Source: Paracoccaceae bacterium (GTDB lineage: Bacteria; Pseudomonadota; Alphaproteobacteria; Rhodobacterales; Rhodobacteraceae). Taken from it: a stretch of 64,000 bases of DNA. Within the stretch, counting starts at the first letter, position 1. Each line of letters starts with the position of its first letter. This document shows, piece after piece, positions 23,812 through 33,756 of this stretch. Made by a program: the position numbers and the translations under genes. The DNA is taken from contig JAHDXW010000001.1 in the NCBI GenBank assembly GCA_023383015.1, positions 310,001-374,000 of the forward strand, given 5' to 3'. Under the pieces are notes generated by a model, which saw only the letters and a program-made list of their open reading frames with translations, did not search any database and was not told where the DNA came from.

Positions 23812-24609
23812 ATGACCGCCGACTTCACTCTTGCCGAACTGATGATCTGCGCCGCCGCCGAGGCCTGGCGCGCCGACGGCGAGATCCTCGCCACCGGCAT
23901 CGGCACCCTGCCGCGGATCGCCGCCGGTCTCGCCCGGCTGACCTTTGCCGACGGCCTGATGCTGACCGACGGCGAGGCGATGCTGACCGAGGAGCCGGTG
24001 CCGCTGGGCGCCGGGGGCGCGGAGCGGCCGGGCTTCTCGGGCTGGATGCCCTATGGCCGGGTATTTGGCGTCCTCTGGCAGGGACGCCGCCACGCCATGG
24101 TGACGCCGGTCCAGATCGACCGCTGGGCGCAGGCCAACATCTCCTGTCTCGGCCCCTTCCATCGGCCGAAGGTGCAGATGCTCGGCGTCCGCGGCTTCCC
24201 GGGGAACTCGATCTCGCACCGCAACTCGATGCTGGTGCCCGCCCACAGCCGGCGCGTCTTCGTCGAGGGCGAGGTCGACGTCGTCTCATCGGTCGGGTTC
24301 TCGGACCGCCGCTGGCCCGAGGGGATGCGCCGGCCCGAGATCCGCATCGGCATCGTCGTGACCGACCTCTGCGTGATGGACTTCGCCGGGCCCGGCAACG
24401 CCGCACGGGTCCGCAGCCTGCACCCCGGCGTGACCTTCGACGAGGTCCAGGCCGCGACCGGCTTTCCCCTGGTCACCGCACCCGACCTGGGCCCGACGCC
24501 CGCCCCCACCACCGCGCAGCTCGAGATCATCGGCCGCCTCGACCCGCGGGGGCAGCGCGCCACCGCCGTCAGGGGCAACCCGCCGGGCATCCGCCGGGCC
24601 GTGGCCTGA
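23812..24609 (+). CDS. ipdB: IpdB: beta subunit of COCHEA-CoA hydrolase
   Basis: This 265-residue family I CoA-transferase beta-type chain has ELMICAAAEAWRADGEILATG, LMLTDGEAMLTEEP, FSGWMPYGRVF, and GNSISHRNSMLVPAHSRRVF in the second half. The order of ipdA then ipdB, the length and GNSISHRNS separate it from ordinary acetate or oxoadipate CoA-transferases. With IpdA it opens the last ring to give an acyclic oxo-octanedioyl-CoA. Confidence 0.9.
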   Translation: MTADFTLAELMICAAAEAWRADGEILATGIGTLPRIAAGLARLTFADGLMLTDGEAMLTEEPVPLGAGGAERPGFSGWMPYGRVFGVLWQGRRHAMVTPVQIDRWAQANISCLGPFHRPKVQMLGVRGFPGNSISHRNSMLVPAHSRRVFVEGEVDVVSSVGFSDRRWPEGMRRPEIRIGIVVTDLCVMDFAGPGNAARVRSLHPGVTFDEVQAATGFPLVTAPDLGPTPAPTTAQLEIIGRLDPRGQRATAVRGNPPGIRRAVA

Positions 24610-24617
24610 GGCGGCCG

Positions 24618-25382
24618 ATGGGCGGGCAGCATGGCGTGGCGGTCGTCGTCGGGGGCAGCGGCGGAATAGGTGCCGGCATCGTGGCGGTGCTTGCGCGGGC
24701 GGGGTGGAACCTCGCCATCACCTTCCGGCGCGGCGCCGACCGCGCCGCGGCTGCCGCCCTGCAGGCCAGGGCCGCCGGCGCCCACGCCACCGTTCATGCG
24801 GTGGACCTCGCCGATGATGCCGCGGTGCAGGCGATGCTGCATGCGGTGGTGTCGGCCCACGGGGTTCCCGGCTGCATTGTCTATGCGGCTGGGCCGCTGG
24901 TGCCGCAGGTGCATCTGAGCAGGACACGGCCCGAGCAGATGCGCGACCACCTGATCCAGGACACGCTCGGCTTCTTCCACCTTGTGCATGCCGCGATCCC
25001 GCTGCTGCGGCAAGGCCGCGGTAGCCTTGTCGCCTGCATGAGCGCGGCCCAGTTCCGCTATGCCCCCGCAGACGGATTGTCGGTGGTGCCGAAGGCCGGG
25101 GTCATGGCGCTGATGCTGGGCGTTGCACGGGAAGAGGGGCGCCACGGCATACGCGCCAACGGCGTCGCCATCGGGCTGATCGAGGCCGGGCAGCGCCAGG
25201 AACTCGAGCGCCTCGGTCAGATCGACGCCGCCTATCTTGCGGCCGCAGCGAGCGCGACACCCTTGCGCCGGGCCGGTCGGGCCGAGGACGTCGGCGAGGC
25301 GGTGGCCTTCCTCGCCGATCCCGACCGGGCCGGATTCGTCACCGGCACGGTGATCCGCGTCGACGGCGGCTATTCGGTCTGA
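24618..25382 (+). CDS. SDR-fold protein lacking the catalytic tyrosine
   Basis: This 254-residue protein has the nucleotide motif VVGGSGGIGAGIVAVLARAG and ends VDGGYSV, so the SDR fold is clear. Where YxxxK is expected the sequence reads SVVPKAGV: Lys is kept but Tyr is Ser. NNAG is replaced by YAAGP. It may be a non-oxidising SDR (isomerase, hydratase or regulatory partner) or use another acid. It is third in the ipdA-ipdB operon, nine bases after ipdB. Confidence 0.85.
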   Translation: MGGQHGVAVVVGGSGGIGAGIVAVLARAGWNLAITFRRGADRAAAAALQARAAGAHATVHAVDLADDAAVQAMLHAVVSAHGVPGCIVYAAGPLVPQVHLSRTRPEQMRDHLIQDTLGFFHLVHAAIPLLRQGRGSLVACMSAAQFRYAPADGLSVVPKAGVMALMLGVAREEGRHGIRANGVAIGLIEAGQRQELERLGQIDAAYLAAAASATPLRRAGRAEDVGEAVAFLADPDRAGFVTGTVIRVDGGYSV

Positions 25383-25411
25383 GTCGGCCCTCCCCCGACC
25401 GGCCAGGCCGT

Positions 25412-26467
25412 TCAGGAGGCAAGCCGCAGCGGCTCCTCGCCCAGCATGGCGGCGCTCTTCAGCACCAGCCGGATGAGTTCGGACTGCCGGTTGATGCCGC
25501 TCTTTGAGAAGATCGCGCGCAGATGCGCCCGGGCGGTGTTGCGCCGGATGCCGAGAGCCTCGGACACCTCGTCGAGCGACAGGCCGCCGGCAAGCTGGCG
25601 GGCCACCTCGGCCTCCGCGGCCGTCAGGTCGAACAGCCGGCGCAGCATGGTGCATTCGGGCTCGGCCGAATGTTCGGGGTCGCGCACCAGAATCACCACC
25701 GCCGCCCCGCGCGCCTCGTCGGCGCCGCGGCAGTCGGCGATGCGGTGGATCACCAGTCCCAGCCCGCGCTGCCCCGACGCCCGGCCGACCGGCACCACCT
25801 GCGGCTCGTCCGTCACGCCCGCCAGTGCCGCACGGATCGCCGCCTGAAGGCGTCGGTCGTCGTGGCCGGCCGTCGCCGCGATGCCGCCGCGCAGGCAGCA
25901 CAGCCCGTCCTGCGCCGCGAGGATCTCGCGCACCATGCCGGTGAGTTGCAGGACGTGCCCGCGCGCGTCCAGGAAGACGGCGCCGACGGCCAGCTTGTCG
26001 AGGAGGCTGGAGTAGACTTGCCGCTCGACGTTGGCCGCGCCGATCCTTGCGGCAAGGCTGCAGGCCATGCGCAGATGGCCGGCAAGGTCGGCCGCCTGGG
26101 CCAGCGTCGCGGCGCCGAAGGGCGGGGCGCCGGCGCCGCGAGCGATCACTAGCCGGAGTCCACCCTCGGCCTGCACGACAGCGCGGATGGCATCCGCGGG
26201 CGGTGCCGGCTCGTCGACCCGGCCGGGCTGCTGGCCCGGCACGGCAAGCGCAGCGGCAAGCGCCGCCGCCTCGGCATGGCCGGCCGAGGCCCGCGCCAGA
26301 AGTACCCGACCGCCGCGCCCCTCGCGCCACAGTGCCGCCGCATCGGCCGCGAGCGCGTCGCGCACGAGGTCGACCGCCGCGACGAGGTTGCCCCCCTCGA
26401 TGGCAGCGGAATACAGCGCCTGCACGGTGCCGGTCCGGTCGCCGGCCGCCTCGATCCTGTCCAGCAT
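25412..26467 (-). CDS. LuxR-type transcriptional regulator with N-terminal sensor region
   Basis: This 351-residue protein ends in a GerE/LuxR helix-turn-helix (LTAAEAEVARQLAGGLSLDE, then VSEALGIRRNTARAHLRAIF). The N-terminal 280 residues look like a GAF/PAS-type sensor (NVERQVYSSLLDKLAVGAVFLDARGHVLQL is PAS-like). There is no response-regulator receiver domain. It stands alone and convergent to the ipdAB operon; its promoter holds the palindrome at 26560-26574. It is a candidate second regulator (activator) of the catabolic region; the signal is unknown. Confidence 0.85.
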   Translation of the reverse strand: MLDRIEAAGDRTGTVQALYSAAIEGGNLVAAVDLVRDALAADAAALWREGRGGRVLLARASAGHAEAAALAAALAVPGQQPGRVDEPAPPADAIRAVVQAEGGLRLVIARGAGAPPFGAATLAQAADLAGHLRMACSLAARIGAANVERQVYSSLLDKLAVGAVFLDARGHVLQLTGMVREILAAQDGLCCLRGGIAATAGHDDRRLQAAIRAALAGVTDEPQVVPVGRASGQRGLGLVIHRIADCRGADEARGAAVVILVRDPEHSAEPECTMLRRLFDLTAAEAEVARQLAGGLSLDEVSEALGIRRNTARAHLRAIFSKSGINRQSELIRLVLKSAAMLGEEPLRLAS

Positions 26468-26559
26468 GTTCCATCCCCCACCGGGGCCGAGGCCCCGCCT
26501 GCCGGCACGCGACGCCCCCGCGGGAGTGTCGCGCCTCCTCCTGACAGCCTTCCAATAAT

Positions 26560-26574
26560 TTGACAGTCTGTCAA
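26560..26574. promoter_or_regulatory. Palindrome TTGACAGTCTGTCAA in the luxR promoter
   Basis: Seven-base perfect arms (TTGACAG/CTGTCAA) around one central T lie in an AT-rich patch 93 bases upstream of the LuxR-type start. It is unlike the 18-bp shared site and occurs once in the window as far as I can see. It probably binds the LuxR-type protein or another regulator. Confidence 0.5.
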
Positions 26575-26633
26575 TTTAGAAATCGCATCGTCGAAAAATC
26601 GAACCGGCGCCGGGGTGTGCGCGGCGCCGGCCT

Positions 26634-26651
26634 TAGTCCCCTCGGACGATG
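26634..26651 (+). promoter_or_regulatory. Shared 18-bp operator, copy 6
   Basis: TAGTCCCCTCGGACGATG is an exact match to the consensus and lies 87 bases before the thiolase start at 26739. Confidence 0.75.
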
Positions 26652-26738
26652 CCCCGGCGGTTGGCCGGGGGCCAGATGCGGGCCGGCGGGCTGGTGCGCT
26701 CGGCGTCACCTGTGCCCGGGGGACGGAGCAAGGACGTG

Positions 26739-27944
<1,206 letters not shown>

Positions 27945-28065
27945 CCGGCGCGCGCATCCGGGCGCCGGCCGCGGCATCCGGCCGCCCGAAGCCCCTTGCC
28001 GGGGCGTGCCGGTCTGCGCATGACTCCTCCATCCGGGCCTGTGCCGGCCTCAGGCGCGCGAGGAC

Positions 28066-28815
28066 ATGATGGACGAGGTGTCGGCAGATGCGTTGCCGCA
28101 GCGGGAGGGGGCCCGCCGGCCCGGCCGCCCGCCGCGCCGCGACACCAACCCGCGCAAGGAACTGGTGCGCGAGGAACTGCTCGACATCGCCGCACGCATG
28201 TTCGACGAACGCGGCTTCGACCGGGTATCGATGGCGATGATCGCCAGCGAGGTGGGTCTCGGGCGGTCGGCCATCTACCACTATTTCGGCTCCAAGGATG
28301 ACATCCTCGCGGCGATGATCGAATCCGAGGCGCTGGCGCCGGTGGCGCGCATCCGCGCTCTCGCCACCCAGCCTGGCGTGCCGGCGGCCGAGCGGCTGCG
28401 CGCGGTTGTGCAGGACGGGGTGGCGCGGCGGCTGTCGTCGGGCGCACGCTTCGTGCGGCTGGCGCGGCTCGAGGCCCAGATCCCCAAGCAGCTTCGAGGC
28501 GACTACGACCGGTCGCGCCGGTCGATCTACGACCAGTATGTGGCGCTGATCGAGGAGGGAATCGCGTCGGGCGAACTGCGGCGCGTCGACAGCCACATCG
28601 CCGCCTTCGCGATCATCGGCATGGCGAACTGGACCTCGCGCTGGTTCCGCCCCGGCGGGCGCCTGTCGGCGGCCGAGGTGGCCGAGGCGATCGCCGACCT
28701 CGCGCTCGCCAGCGTCCGCGCACATGACGGCGAGGACAGCCGCATCGCCGCCGCGCGCAGCCGGCTGCGCGCACTGTCGGCCGAGGTCGACGCACTCGCC
28801 GCGGCGCTCGGCTGA
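28066..28815 (+). CDS. TetR-family regulator, candidate KstR2 equivalent
   Basis: The protein has 249 residues. A basic N-terminal extension (RRPGRPPRRDTNPR) precedes the TetR DNA-binding domain (residues about 33-85; SMAMIASEVGLGRSAIYHYF is the helix-turn-helix). The C-terminal ligand domain ends with RWFRPGGRLSAAEVAEAIAD, similar to the end of KstR2, the HIP-CoA-responsive repressor of the actinobacterial HIP regulon. As the only TetR protein in the region it is the best candidate to bind the shared 18-bp site. No clear copy of that site precedes its own start. The start may be the ATG at 28066 or 28069. Confidence 0.8.
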   Translation: MMDEVSADALPQREGARRPGRPPRRDTNPRKELVREELLDIAARMFDERGFDRVSMAMIASEVGLGRSAIYHYFGSKDDILAAMIESEALAPVARIRALATQPGVPAAERLRAVVQDGVARRLSSGARFVRLARLEAQIPKQLRGDYDRSRRSIYDQYVALIEEGIASGELRRVDSHIAAFAIIGMANWTSRWFRPGGRLSAAEVAEAIADLALASVRAHDGEDSRIAAARSRLRALSAEVDALAAALG

Positions 28816-28838
28816 CGTGCAGGCCCCCGGCGGGGCCT

Positions 28839-28856
28839 TAGTCCGGATGAACGATG
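28839..28856 (+). promoter_or_regulatory. Shared 18-bp operator, copy 7
   Basis: TAGTCCGGATGAACGATG has a perfect left half and two changes in the right half. It lies 54 bases before the LivH-type start at 28911. Confidence 0.65.
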
Positions 28857-28910
28857 ATGTACCGGACCGCTGACCCGACACTGGCGGCCGGGCGCGCAAC
28901 GGGAGTGACC

Positions 28911-29810
28911 ATGCTCGGCGACCTGCTTCCCAATCTCGACGTGATCGTGACGATCGTCCTGCGCGGCACCGCGGTCGGTGCTCTGTTCGCGATCGTGGCG
29001 ATGAGCTTCAACATCGTCCACAATGCCGCCGGCATCTTCAACTTCGCCCAGGGAAGCATCTTCCTGCTCGGCGCCTTCGGGGCCTTCGTGCTGGCCGACC
29101 GCGCGGGGTTTGGGCTGTGGCTGCCGATGCTCGTTCTCGTGGCGCTTGCGGTCGGGGCGCTCACCGCGCTTCAGGGCTGGATCACGCTCCTGCCGCTGCG
29201 CTCCTCGGTCGAGCAGGACAGCTGGTTGATCTCGACCGTCGCGGTCTCGGTCATCATCGCGGCCTCGCTGACACTGGCGTTCGGCTCCCAGGGCAACATG
29301 GTCCAGGGGCCGCTGCCGCGCTACACCATCATCGGCGTGCGCACGCCGGGGGCCTTCCTTCTGGCAATCGGGGCAATGTTCGCCTGGTATGTCGCGCTCC
29401 GCTGGTTCCTGCGCCGCACCTTCACCGGCCTCGCGATCTCGGCCCTCAGCCAGGATTTCGACGCCGCCCGCGCTGCCGGCATCCCGGTGCGCCGGCTGCA
29501 GTTGCTGGCCTTCGGCGTCTCGGGCGTGGTGGCCGGGTCGGTGGGGTTCATGGTCGCGCCGATGATTTCGGTCAGCCCCGACGCCGGGCTGCGCTACGTG
29601 CTCAACGGCTTTGTCGCGGCGGTGGTGGGCGGCATCGGCAACAACACTGGCACGCTGATCGGCGGACCGCTGGTCGGCGTGATCGCGGCCTTGACAGCGT
29701 TCTACGTCGGCGGGGCCTACCAGGACCTCGCCTCGCTGCTTGTCCTGGTCCTGATCCTGATGTTCCTGCCACAGGGCCTCTTCGGCCGTGCCGCCGCGCG
29801 GAAGGTGTGA
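28911..29810 (+). CDS. Liv-type ABC importer permease (LivH)
   Basis: This 299-residue membrane protein has eight or so hydrophobic segments. MSFNIVHNAAGIFNFAQGSIFLL near the N-terminus and VVGGIGNNTGTLIGGPLVGV near the C-terminus are LivH signatures. The ATG at 28911 follows GGGAG. It forms the channel with the LivM part of the next gene. Control by the shared operator suggests the cargo is a steroid-derived acid rather than an amino acid; this is inference. Confidence 0.9.
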   Translation: MLGDLLPNLDVIVTIVLRGTAVGALFAIVAMSFNIVHNAAGIFNFAQGSIFLLGAFGAFVLADRAGFGLWLPMLVLVALAVGALTALQGWITLLPLRSSVEQDSWLISTVAVSVIIAASLTLAFGSQGNMVQGPLPRYTIIGVRTPGAFLLAIGAMFAWYVALRWFLRRTFTGLAISALSQDFDAARAAGIPVRRLQLLAFGVSGVVAGSVGFMVAPMISVSPDAGLRYVLNGFVAAVVGGIGNNTGTLIGGPLVGVIAALTAFYVGGAYQDLASLLVLVLILMFLPQGLFGRAAARKV

Positions 29811-29813
29811 GAC

Positions 29814-31610
29814 GTGGCCGCCGCAGTCCTTCCCGGTCCCGCCGCCGACCGGCCGCTCCGCGGCAGTTTCAACTCAGATCGGCAGCAGGTGGCGATCGGC
29901 ACCTGCCTGATCCTGCTCACCGGTCTCGCGCCCAGCCTGCTCGGCAACAGCTACTGGGAACATGCGTTCCAGCTCGTCAACATCTACATCGCCGTCGCCG
30001 TCCTGCAGAACCTCCTGTTCGTGGACGCCGGACAGAAGTCGTTCGGGCAGGGCGCGATCCTCGGCCTTGGCGCCTACGGGCTGGCCATCGCCTCGGGGCT
30101 GAACGGGATGCCCCTGGCGGCAGGCCTCCTGGCCGGTGTGCTCGCCGCCGCCGCGGGGGGGCTGCTGTTCGCGATGCCGGCGCTGCGCGTGCAGGGCTTC
30201 CACCTCGGCTTCGTGACGATGAGCGCGGCAATCGTCTTCCCGCAGCTCCTGAACCAGCTCGACTGGTTCACCCGCGGGCTGAACGGCATCTCGATGACCA
30301 TCCCGGCGCTGCAGACGCGGCCTTTCGCCGGCATCTCCTGGCTTACGCTCTTGGTGACGGCGGTGCCGGTGGTGGCGCTGCTGGCCCATTACGCGCTGCG
30401 CCAGGCACCGCTCGGCCGGCGGATGCGGATCGCCGCCGAAAGCCCCGAGGCGGCACGCTCGCTGGGCATCCGGCCGGGCATCATGCGCTCGCTGGCCTTC
30501 GTTCTGGCCTCGGTCGGCACCGGCATCTGCGGGCTGCTCTACGTTCCCGCGGTCGGCTTCATCTCGCCGCAGGGCTTCCTTATCGAACTTTCGTTCGTGT
30601 TCTTCTTCGCCGTGGTGGTGGGTGGCCGCGGACAACTCCTGGGTCCGATTGTCGGCATCTGGATCGTCTTCATCCTGCCCACCGTGTTCCTGGTGAAGCT
30701 CGTCGAATACAAGCCGCTGGTCTACGGCCTGATGACGCTCGCGGTCGTGATCCTGTTTCCCGACGGCGTGGTCGGTACCTTCGAGACCTGGCGACGCCGA
30801 CGCCGCCAGGGCGGCGGGGGCGAACGCGGCTTCCGCCTCGAGGCGGTGACGCGGCTGTTCTCGGCCCTGCCCGATGTCCCGTCCGCCGATGTCGGTGCCG
30901 CGCCGGTGCTGACGGTGCGCGGCGCCACCAAGCGCTTCGGCCAGGTGGTCGCACTCGACGGAGTCGATTTCGACGTGCGCCCGGGCGAGATCCACGGCCT
31001 CGTCGGCGCCAACGGCTCGGGCAAGACATCGCTGCTGAACGTCATCAGCGGTCTGTCGCGGCTCGACGCGGGGCGCTACCAGCTGCGCGGACGGGACATG
31101 ACGCGCCTTGCGGCCGCGGCCATCGCCGAGCAGGGGCTGGGGCGCACGTTCCAGACCCCGCGCGTCTTCCAGTCCTATTCGGTATGGAACAACCTGCAGA
31201 TGGGTCTCGACGCCCGCCCCGCCGCCCCCGATCCGGCACTGGCCGCGGCGCTGGCGGCCCTGCGCGATGACCACGCCGAGGACAGCCCCTCACTCCTGTC
31301 GCACGGACAGCGGCGGATACTCGAGGTGGTGAGGGTGGTGCTGAAGGACCCCTCGATCGTCCTCTTCGACGAACCCGCGGCCGGCCTCTCCTCGGTCGAG
31401 CGCGAGGAATTCGCGGCGCTTGTCCGCCAGCTCGCCCGCAAGCTCGGCAAGGCGGTGGTGCTGGTCGAGCACGACCTCGACCTCGTCTGGGGCATTGCCG
31501 ACCGGATCACCGTGCTGGAGACCGGGCGCGTCGTGGCCTCGGGCGCGCCGGCCGACCTGGCGCGCGACCCCGCCGTTCAGCACCTCTTCGTCGGGGGCGC
31601 CCATGCTTGA
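29814..31610 (+). CDS. Fused LivM permease and LivG ATPase
   Basis: The protein has 598 residues. Residues 1 to about 345 are a LivM permease (FVDAGQKSFGQGAILGLGAY, ESPEAARSLGIRPGIMRSLA, FFAVVVGGRGQLLGPIVG). From about residue 364 comes a full ABC domain: Walker A GANGSGKTSLL, signature LSHGQRR, Walker B IVLFDEP and the His of LVEHDLDLVW. The ABC domain is short, with the usual LivG insertion trimmed (MGLDARPAAPDP). GTG at 29814 is the start, three bases after livH. It overlaps livF by eight bases. Confidence 0.9.
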   Translation: MAAAVLPGPAADRPLRGSFNSDRQQVAIGTCLILLTGLAPSLLGNSYWEHAFQLVNIYIAVAVLQNLLFVDAGQKSFGQGAILGLGAYGLAIASGLNGMPLAAGLLAGVLAAAAGGLLFAMPALRVQGFHLGFVTMSAAIVFPQLLNQLDWFTRGLNGISMTIPALQTRPFAGISWLTLLVTAVPVVALLAHYALRQAPLGRRMRIAAESPEAARSLGIRPGIMRSLAFVLASVGTGICGLLYVPAVGFISPQGFLIELSFVFFFAVVVGGRGQLLGPIVGIWIVFILPTVFLVKLVEYKPLVYGLMTLAVVILFPDGVVGTFETWRRRRRQGGGGERGFRLEAVTRLFSALPDVPSADVGAAPVLTVRGATKRFGQVVALDGVDFDVRPGEIHGLVGANGSGKTSLLNVISGLSRLDAGRYQLRGRDMTRLAAAAIAEQGLGRTFQTPRVFQSYSVWNNLQMGLDARPAAPDPALAAALAALRDDHAEDSPSLLSHGQRRILEVVRVVLKDPSIVLFDEPAAGLSSVEREEFAALVRQLARKLGKAVVLVEHDLDLVWGIADRITVLETGRVVASGAPADLARDPAVQHLFVGGAHA

Positions 31611-32322
31611 GGTCGACAGCCTCACGGCCGGCTACGGCGACATCCCCGTCGTCCGCGGCATCACTCTGGCCGCGAAGGCCGGCGAAATCCTTCTGATCGG
31701 GGGCGAGAACGGGGCCGGCAAGTCGACGCTCCTGCGCGCCATCGCCGGCTTCAACCGCCCCTCGGGCGGGCGGGTGCTGCTCGAGGGACGCGACGTCACC
31801 GGCATGGCGCCCGAAAGGCTGGCGCAGGCGGGGCTGCGGCTTGTGCTCGACAACCATCGCGTCTTCCCCGAGCTCACCGTCTTCGACAACCTCCGCATGG
31901 GGGTCGCCGCGCGCGCCGACCGCAGCGGCTTCGGCCGCTCGCTGGAGGAGATCTACGCCGTCTTCCCGATCCTGAAGGAGCGCACCTCGCAGCGCGCCCG
32001 CGACCTCTCGGGCGGCCAGCAGCAGATTCTCGCCCTCGGCCAGGCATTCATCGCCCAGCCGAAGGTGCTCCTGTGCGACGAGCCCTCGATGGGGGTGGCG
32101 CAGATGCTCCTGCCGCCGATCCTTGCCTTTCTTCGCAACTGGGCGCGGTCGGGCACGGCGGTGGTGATCGTCGAGCAGCACCTCACCATCACCCGCCCCT
32201 ACACCGACCGCGCGATGATCGTCCGGCGGGGCGAGGTGGCGCTTTCCTGTCCCTCGGCCGAGCTTGACGCCCGGCTGGCCGAACTGCACGAGGCGCGGAC
32301 CCAGGCCTATGCCCGCGGCTGA
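31603..32322 (+). CDS. Liv-type ABC importer ATPase (LivF)
   Basis: This 239-residue ATPase has Walker A GENGAGKSTLL, signature LSGGQQQ, Walker B VLLCDEPSMG and switch His VEQHLTI. In this importer it is the partner of the LivG domain fused to LivM. The usual LVPE..RVF is LVLDNHRVFPELTV, a small departure. It starts inside the end of the previous gene and overlaps the thioesterase by 14 bases. Confidence 0.9.
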   Translation: MLEVDSLTAGYGDIPVVRGITLAAKAGEILLIGGENGAGKSTLLRAIAGFNRPSGGRVLLEGRDVTGMAPERLAQAGLRLVLDNHRVFPELTVFDNLRMGVAARADRSGFGRSLEEIYAVFPILKERTSQRARDLSGGQQQILALGQAFIAQPKVLLCDEPSMGVAQMLLPPILAFLRNWARSGTAVVIVEQHLTITRPYTDRAMIVRRGEVALSCPSAELDARLAELHEARTQAYARG

Positions 32323-32785
32323 GGGCCACGAGACCTTTCTCGGCCAGGTGCGGAAGGAGTGGATCGACGTCAACGGCCACATGAACGTGACCGCCTATGA
32401 CACCGTCTTCGCCGCGGCCGAGGCGGCGCTCTATGCGGCCGCGGGGTTCACCGACGACTACCCGATGGCCGCCGGACGAAGCTTCTTCCGGGTCGAGAAG
32501 CATGTCCGCTACGAGGCCGAACTGCTGGCAGGTGCCGCGATCCGGGTGGCGACGCGCGTGCTGCGCGCCGACGGCAGGCGCTTCCATGTCTTCCACGCGC
32601 TCGTCGATGTCGGCCGCGATCGCCGCGCGGCGACGATGGAGGTGCTGGCACTGCATGTCGATCTTGCCACGCGCCGTGTCGTGCCGCTCGCCGACCCGCT
32701 GCAGGCCGCCGCCTGGGCCGGACTGGCCGGCGCCCATGCCGGCCTGCCGCCCCCCGCCGGGGTCGGCCGGCGGATCGCCCCTTAG
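32309..32785 (+). CDS. 4HBT-type acyl-CoA thioesterase
   Basis: This 158-residue hot-dog protein has the thioesterase pattern VRKEWIDVNGHMNVTAYDTVF near the N-terminus, where the Asp of IDVNGHMN is the expected catalytic residue, followed by FRVEKHVRYEAELLAGAAI. It hydrolyses acyl-CoA or acts on a carnitine-like ester. It ends the importer operon; it may release CoA from trapped steroid-acid CoA esters. Its TAG stop (32783-32785) is the first three bases of operator copy 8. Confidence 0.85.
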   Translation: MPAAEGHETFLGQVRKEWIDVNGHMNVTAYDTVFAAAEAALYAAAGFTDDYPMAAGRSFFRVEKHVRYEAELLAGAAIRVATRVLRADGRRFHVFHALVDVGRDRRAATMEVLALHVDLATRRVVPLADPLQAAAWAGLAGAHAGLPPPAGVGRRIAP

Positions 32786-32800
32786 TCCCAACAGACGATG
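32783..32800 (+). promoter_or_regulatory. Shared 18-bp operator, copy 8
   Basis: TAGTCCCAACAGACGATG has a perfect left half and one change in the right. It begins in the stop codon of the thioesterase and lies 62 bases before the next operon start (32863). Confidence 0.7.
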
Positions 32801-32862
32801 ATCGCCCGGCACCGGCGCCTAGAGTTGGCGCCAGCCATGGCAGGGCCGGAAGGCAGACAGCG

Positions 32863-33756
32863 ATGACCGATACCCCCCCGGACGGCGTCGTCTACGAGAC
32901 CGACGCGCCCGTGCTGACCCGCGTCGGTGACGGCGTGGCCTGGATCACCATGAACCGGCCCGCCTTCCACAACGCCCAGAACAGCCAGATGACCTATGCC
33001 CTTGACGACGCCTTCCGCGGCGCGGTGGACGATCCGGGCGTAAAGGTCATCGTGCTGGCCGGGGCGGGCAGGCATTTCTCGGCCGGCCACGACATCGGGA
33101 CGCCGGGGCGCGACGTGAACCGCAGCTTCGAGCGGCGGCTGCTGTTCCCCGACCATGTCGGCCGCCCAGGGGCCGAGTTCCTCTACACCCGCGAGCAGGA
33201 GGTCTACCTCGGCATGTGCCGCCGCTGGCGGGACTGCCCCAAGCCCACCATCGCCATGGTCCAGGGCGCCTGCATCGCCGGCGGTCTGATGCTCGCCTGG
33301 GTCTGCGACCTGATCCTCGCCTCCGACGATGCCTTCTTCCAGGATCCGGTGATCCGCATGGGCATCCCCGGCGTGGAGTATTTCGCCCATGCATTCGAGT
33401 TGCCGCCGCGGGTGGCCAAGGAGTTCCTGCTTCTCGGCGAGAGGATGCCCGCGGCCCGCGCCGAGGCCTTCGGCATGGTCAACAAGGTGGTGCCGCGCGA
33501 CGCGCTCGAGGCGACGGCGCGCGACTGGGCGATGCGGCTCGCGGCGAAGCCCGCGCTCGGGACATGGTTGACCAAGCAGGCGATCAACCATGTCGAGGAC
33601 CTGCGCGGCAAGCGCACGGCGATGGACGCGGCGTTCCACATGCACCACTTCGCCCATGCCCAGAACGAACTCGCCTCGGGCGACCGGCTGGGCGGGCAGG
33701 ACGCCGCCAGCATGGCCGCGGCCAACAAGGCGGCGGCGGGCAGGGGCCCGGCCTGA
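32863..33756 (+). CDS. Enoyl-CoA hydratase/isomerase (crotonase family)
   Basis: This 297-residue protein has ITMNRPAFHNAQNSQM, oxyanion segments RHFSAGHDIG and GACIAGGLMLAWVCDLILAS, and HALVN-like FGMVNKVVP. The insertion GTPGRDVNRSFERRLLFPDH and the C-terminal HMHHFAHAQ tail distinguish it from housekeeping FadB-type hydratases. It is the first gene of an operon with the IpdE1/E2 pair and FadA6, so it most likely hydrates the enoyl-CoA made by IpdE1/E2 in removal of the HIP propionate side chain (ScdD role in Comamonas). Confidence 0.87.
   Translation: MTDTPPDGVVYETDAPVLTRVGDGVAWITMNRPAFHNAQNSQMTYALDDAFRGAVDDPGVKVIVLAGAGRHFSAGHDIGTPGRDVNRSFERRLLFPDHVGRPGAEFLYTREQEVYLGMCRRWRDCPKPTIAMVQGACIAGGLMLAWVCDLILASDDAFFQDPVIRMGIPGVEYFAHAFELPPRVAKEFLLLGERMPAARAEAFGMVNKVVPRDALEATARDWAMRLAAKPALGTWLTKQAINHVEDLRGKRTAMDAAFHMHHFAHAQNELASGDRLGGQDAASMAAANKAAAGRGPA

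Noticed and set aside
26584-26600. CATCGTCG with a weak second half near the luxR promoter
   Set aside because: Only one half-site is near the consensus; copy 6 lies 40 bases away and is an exact match.
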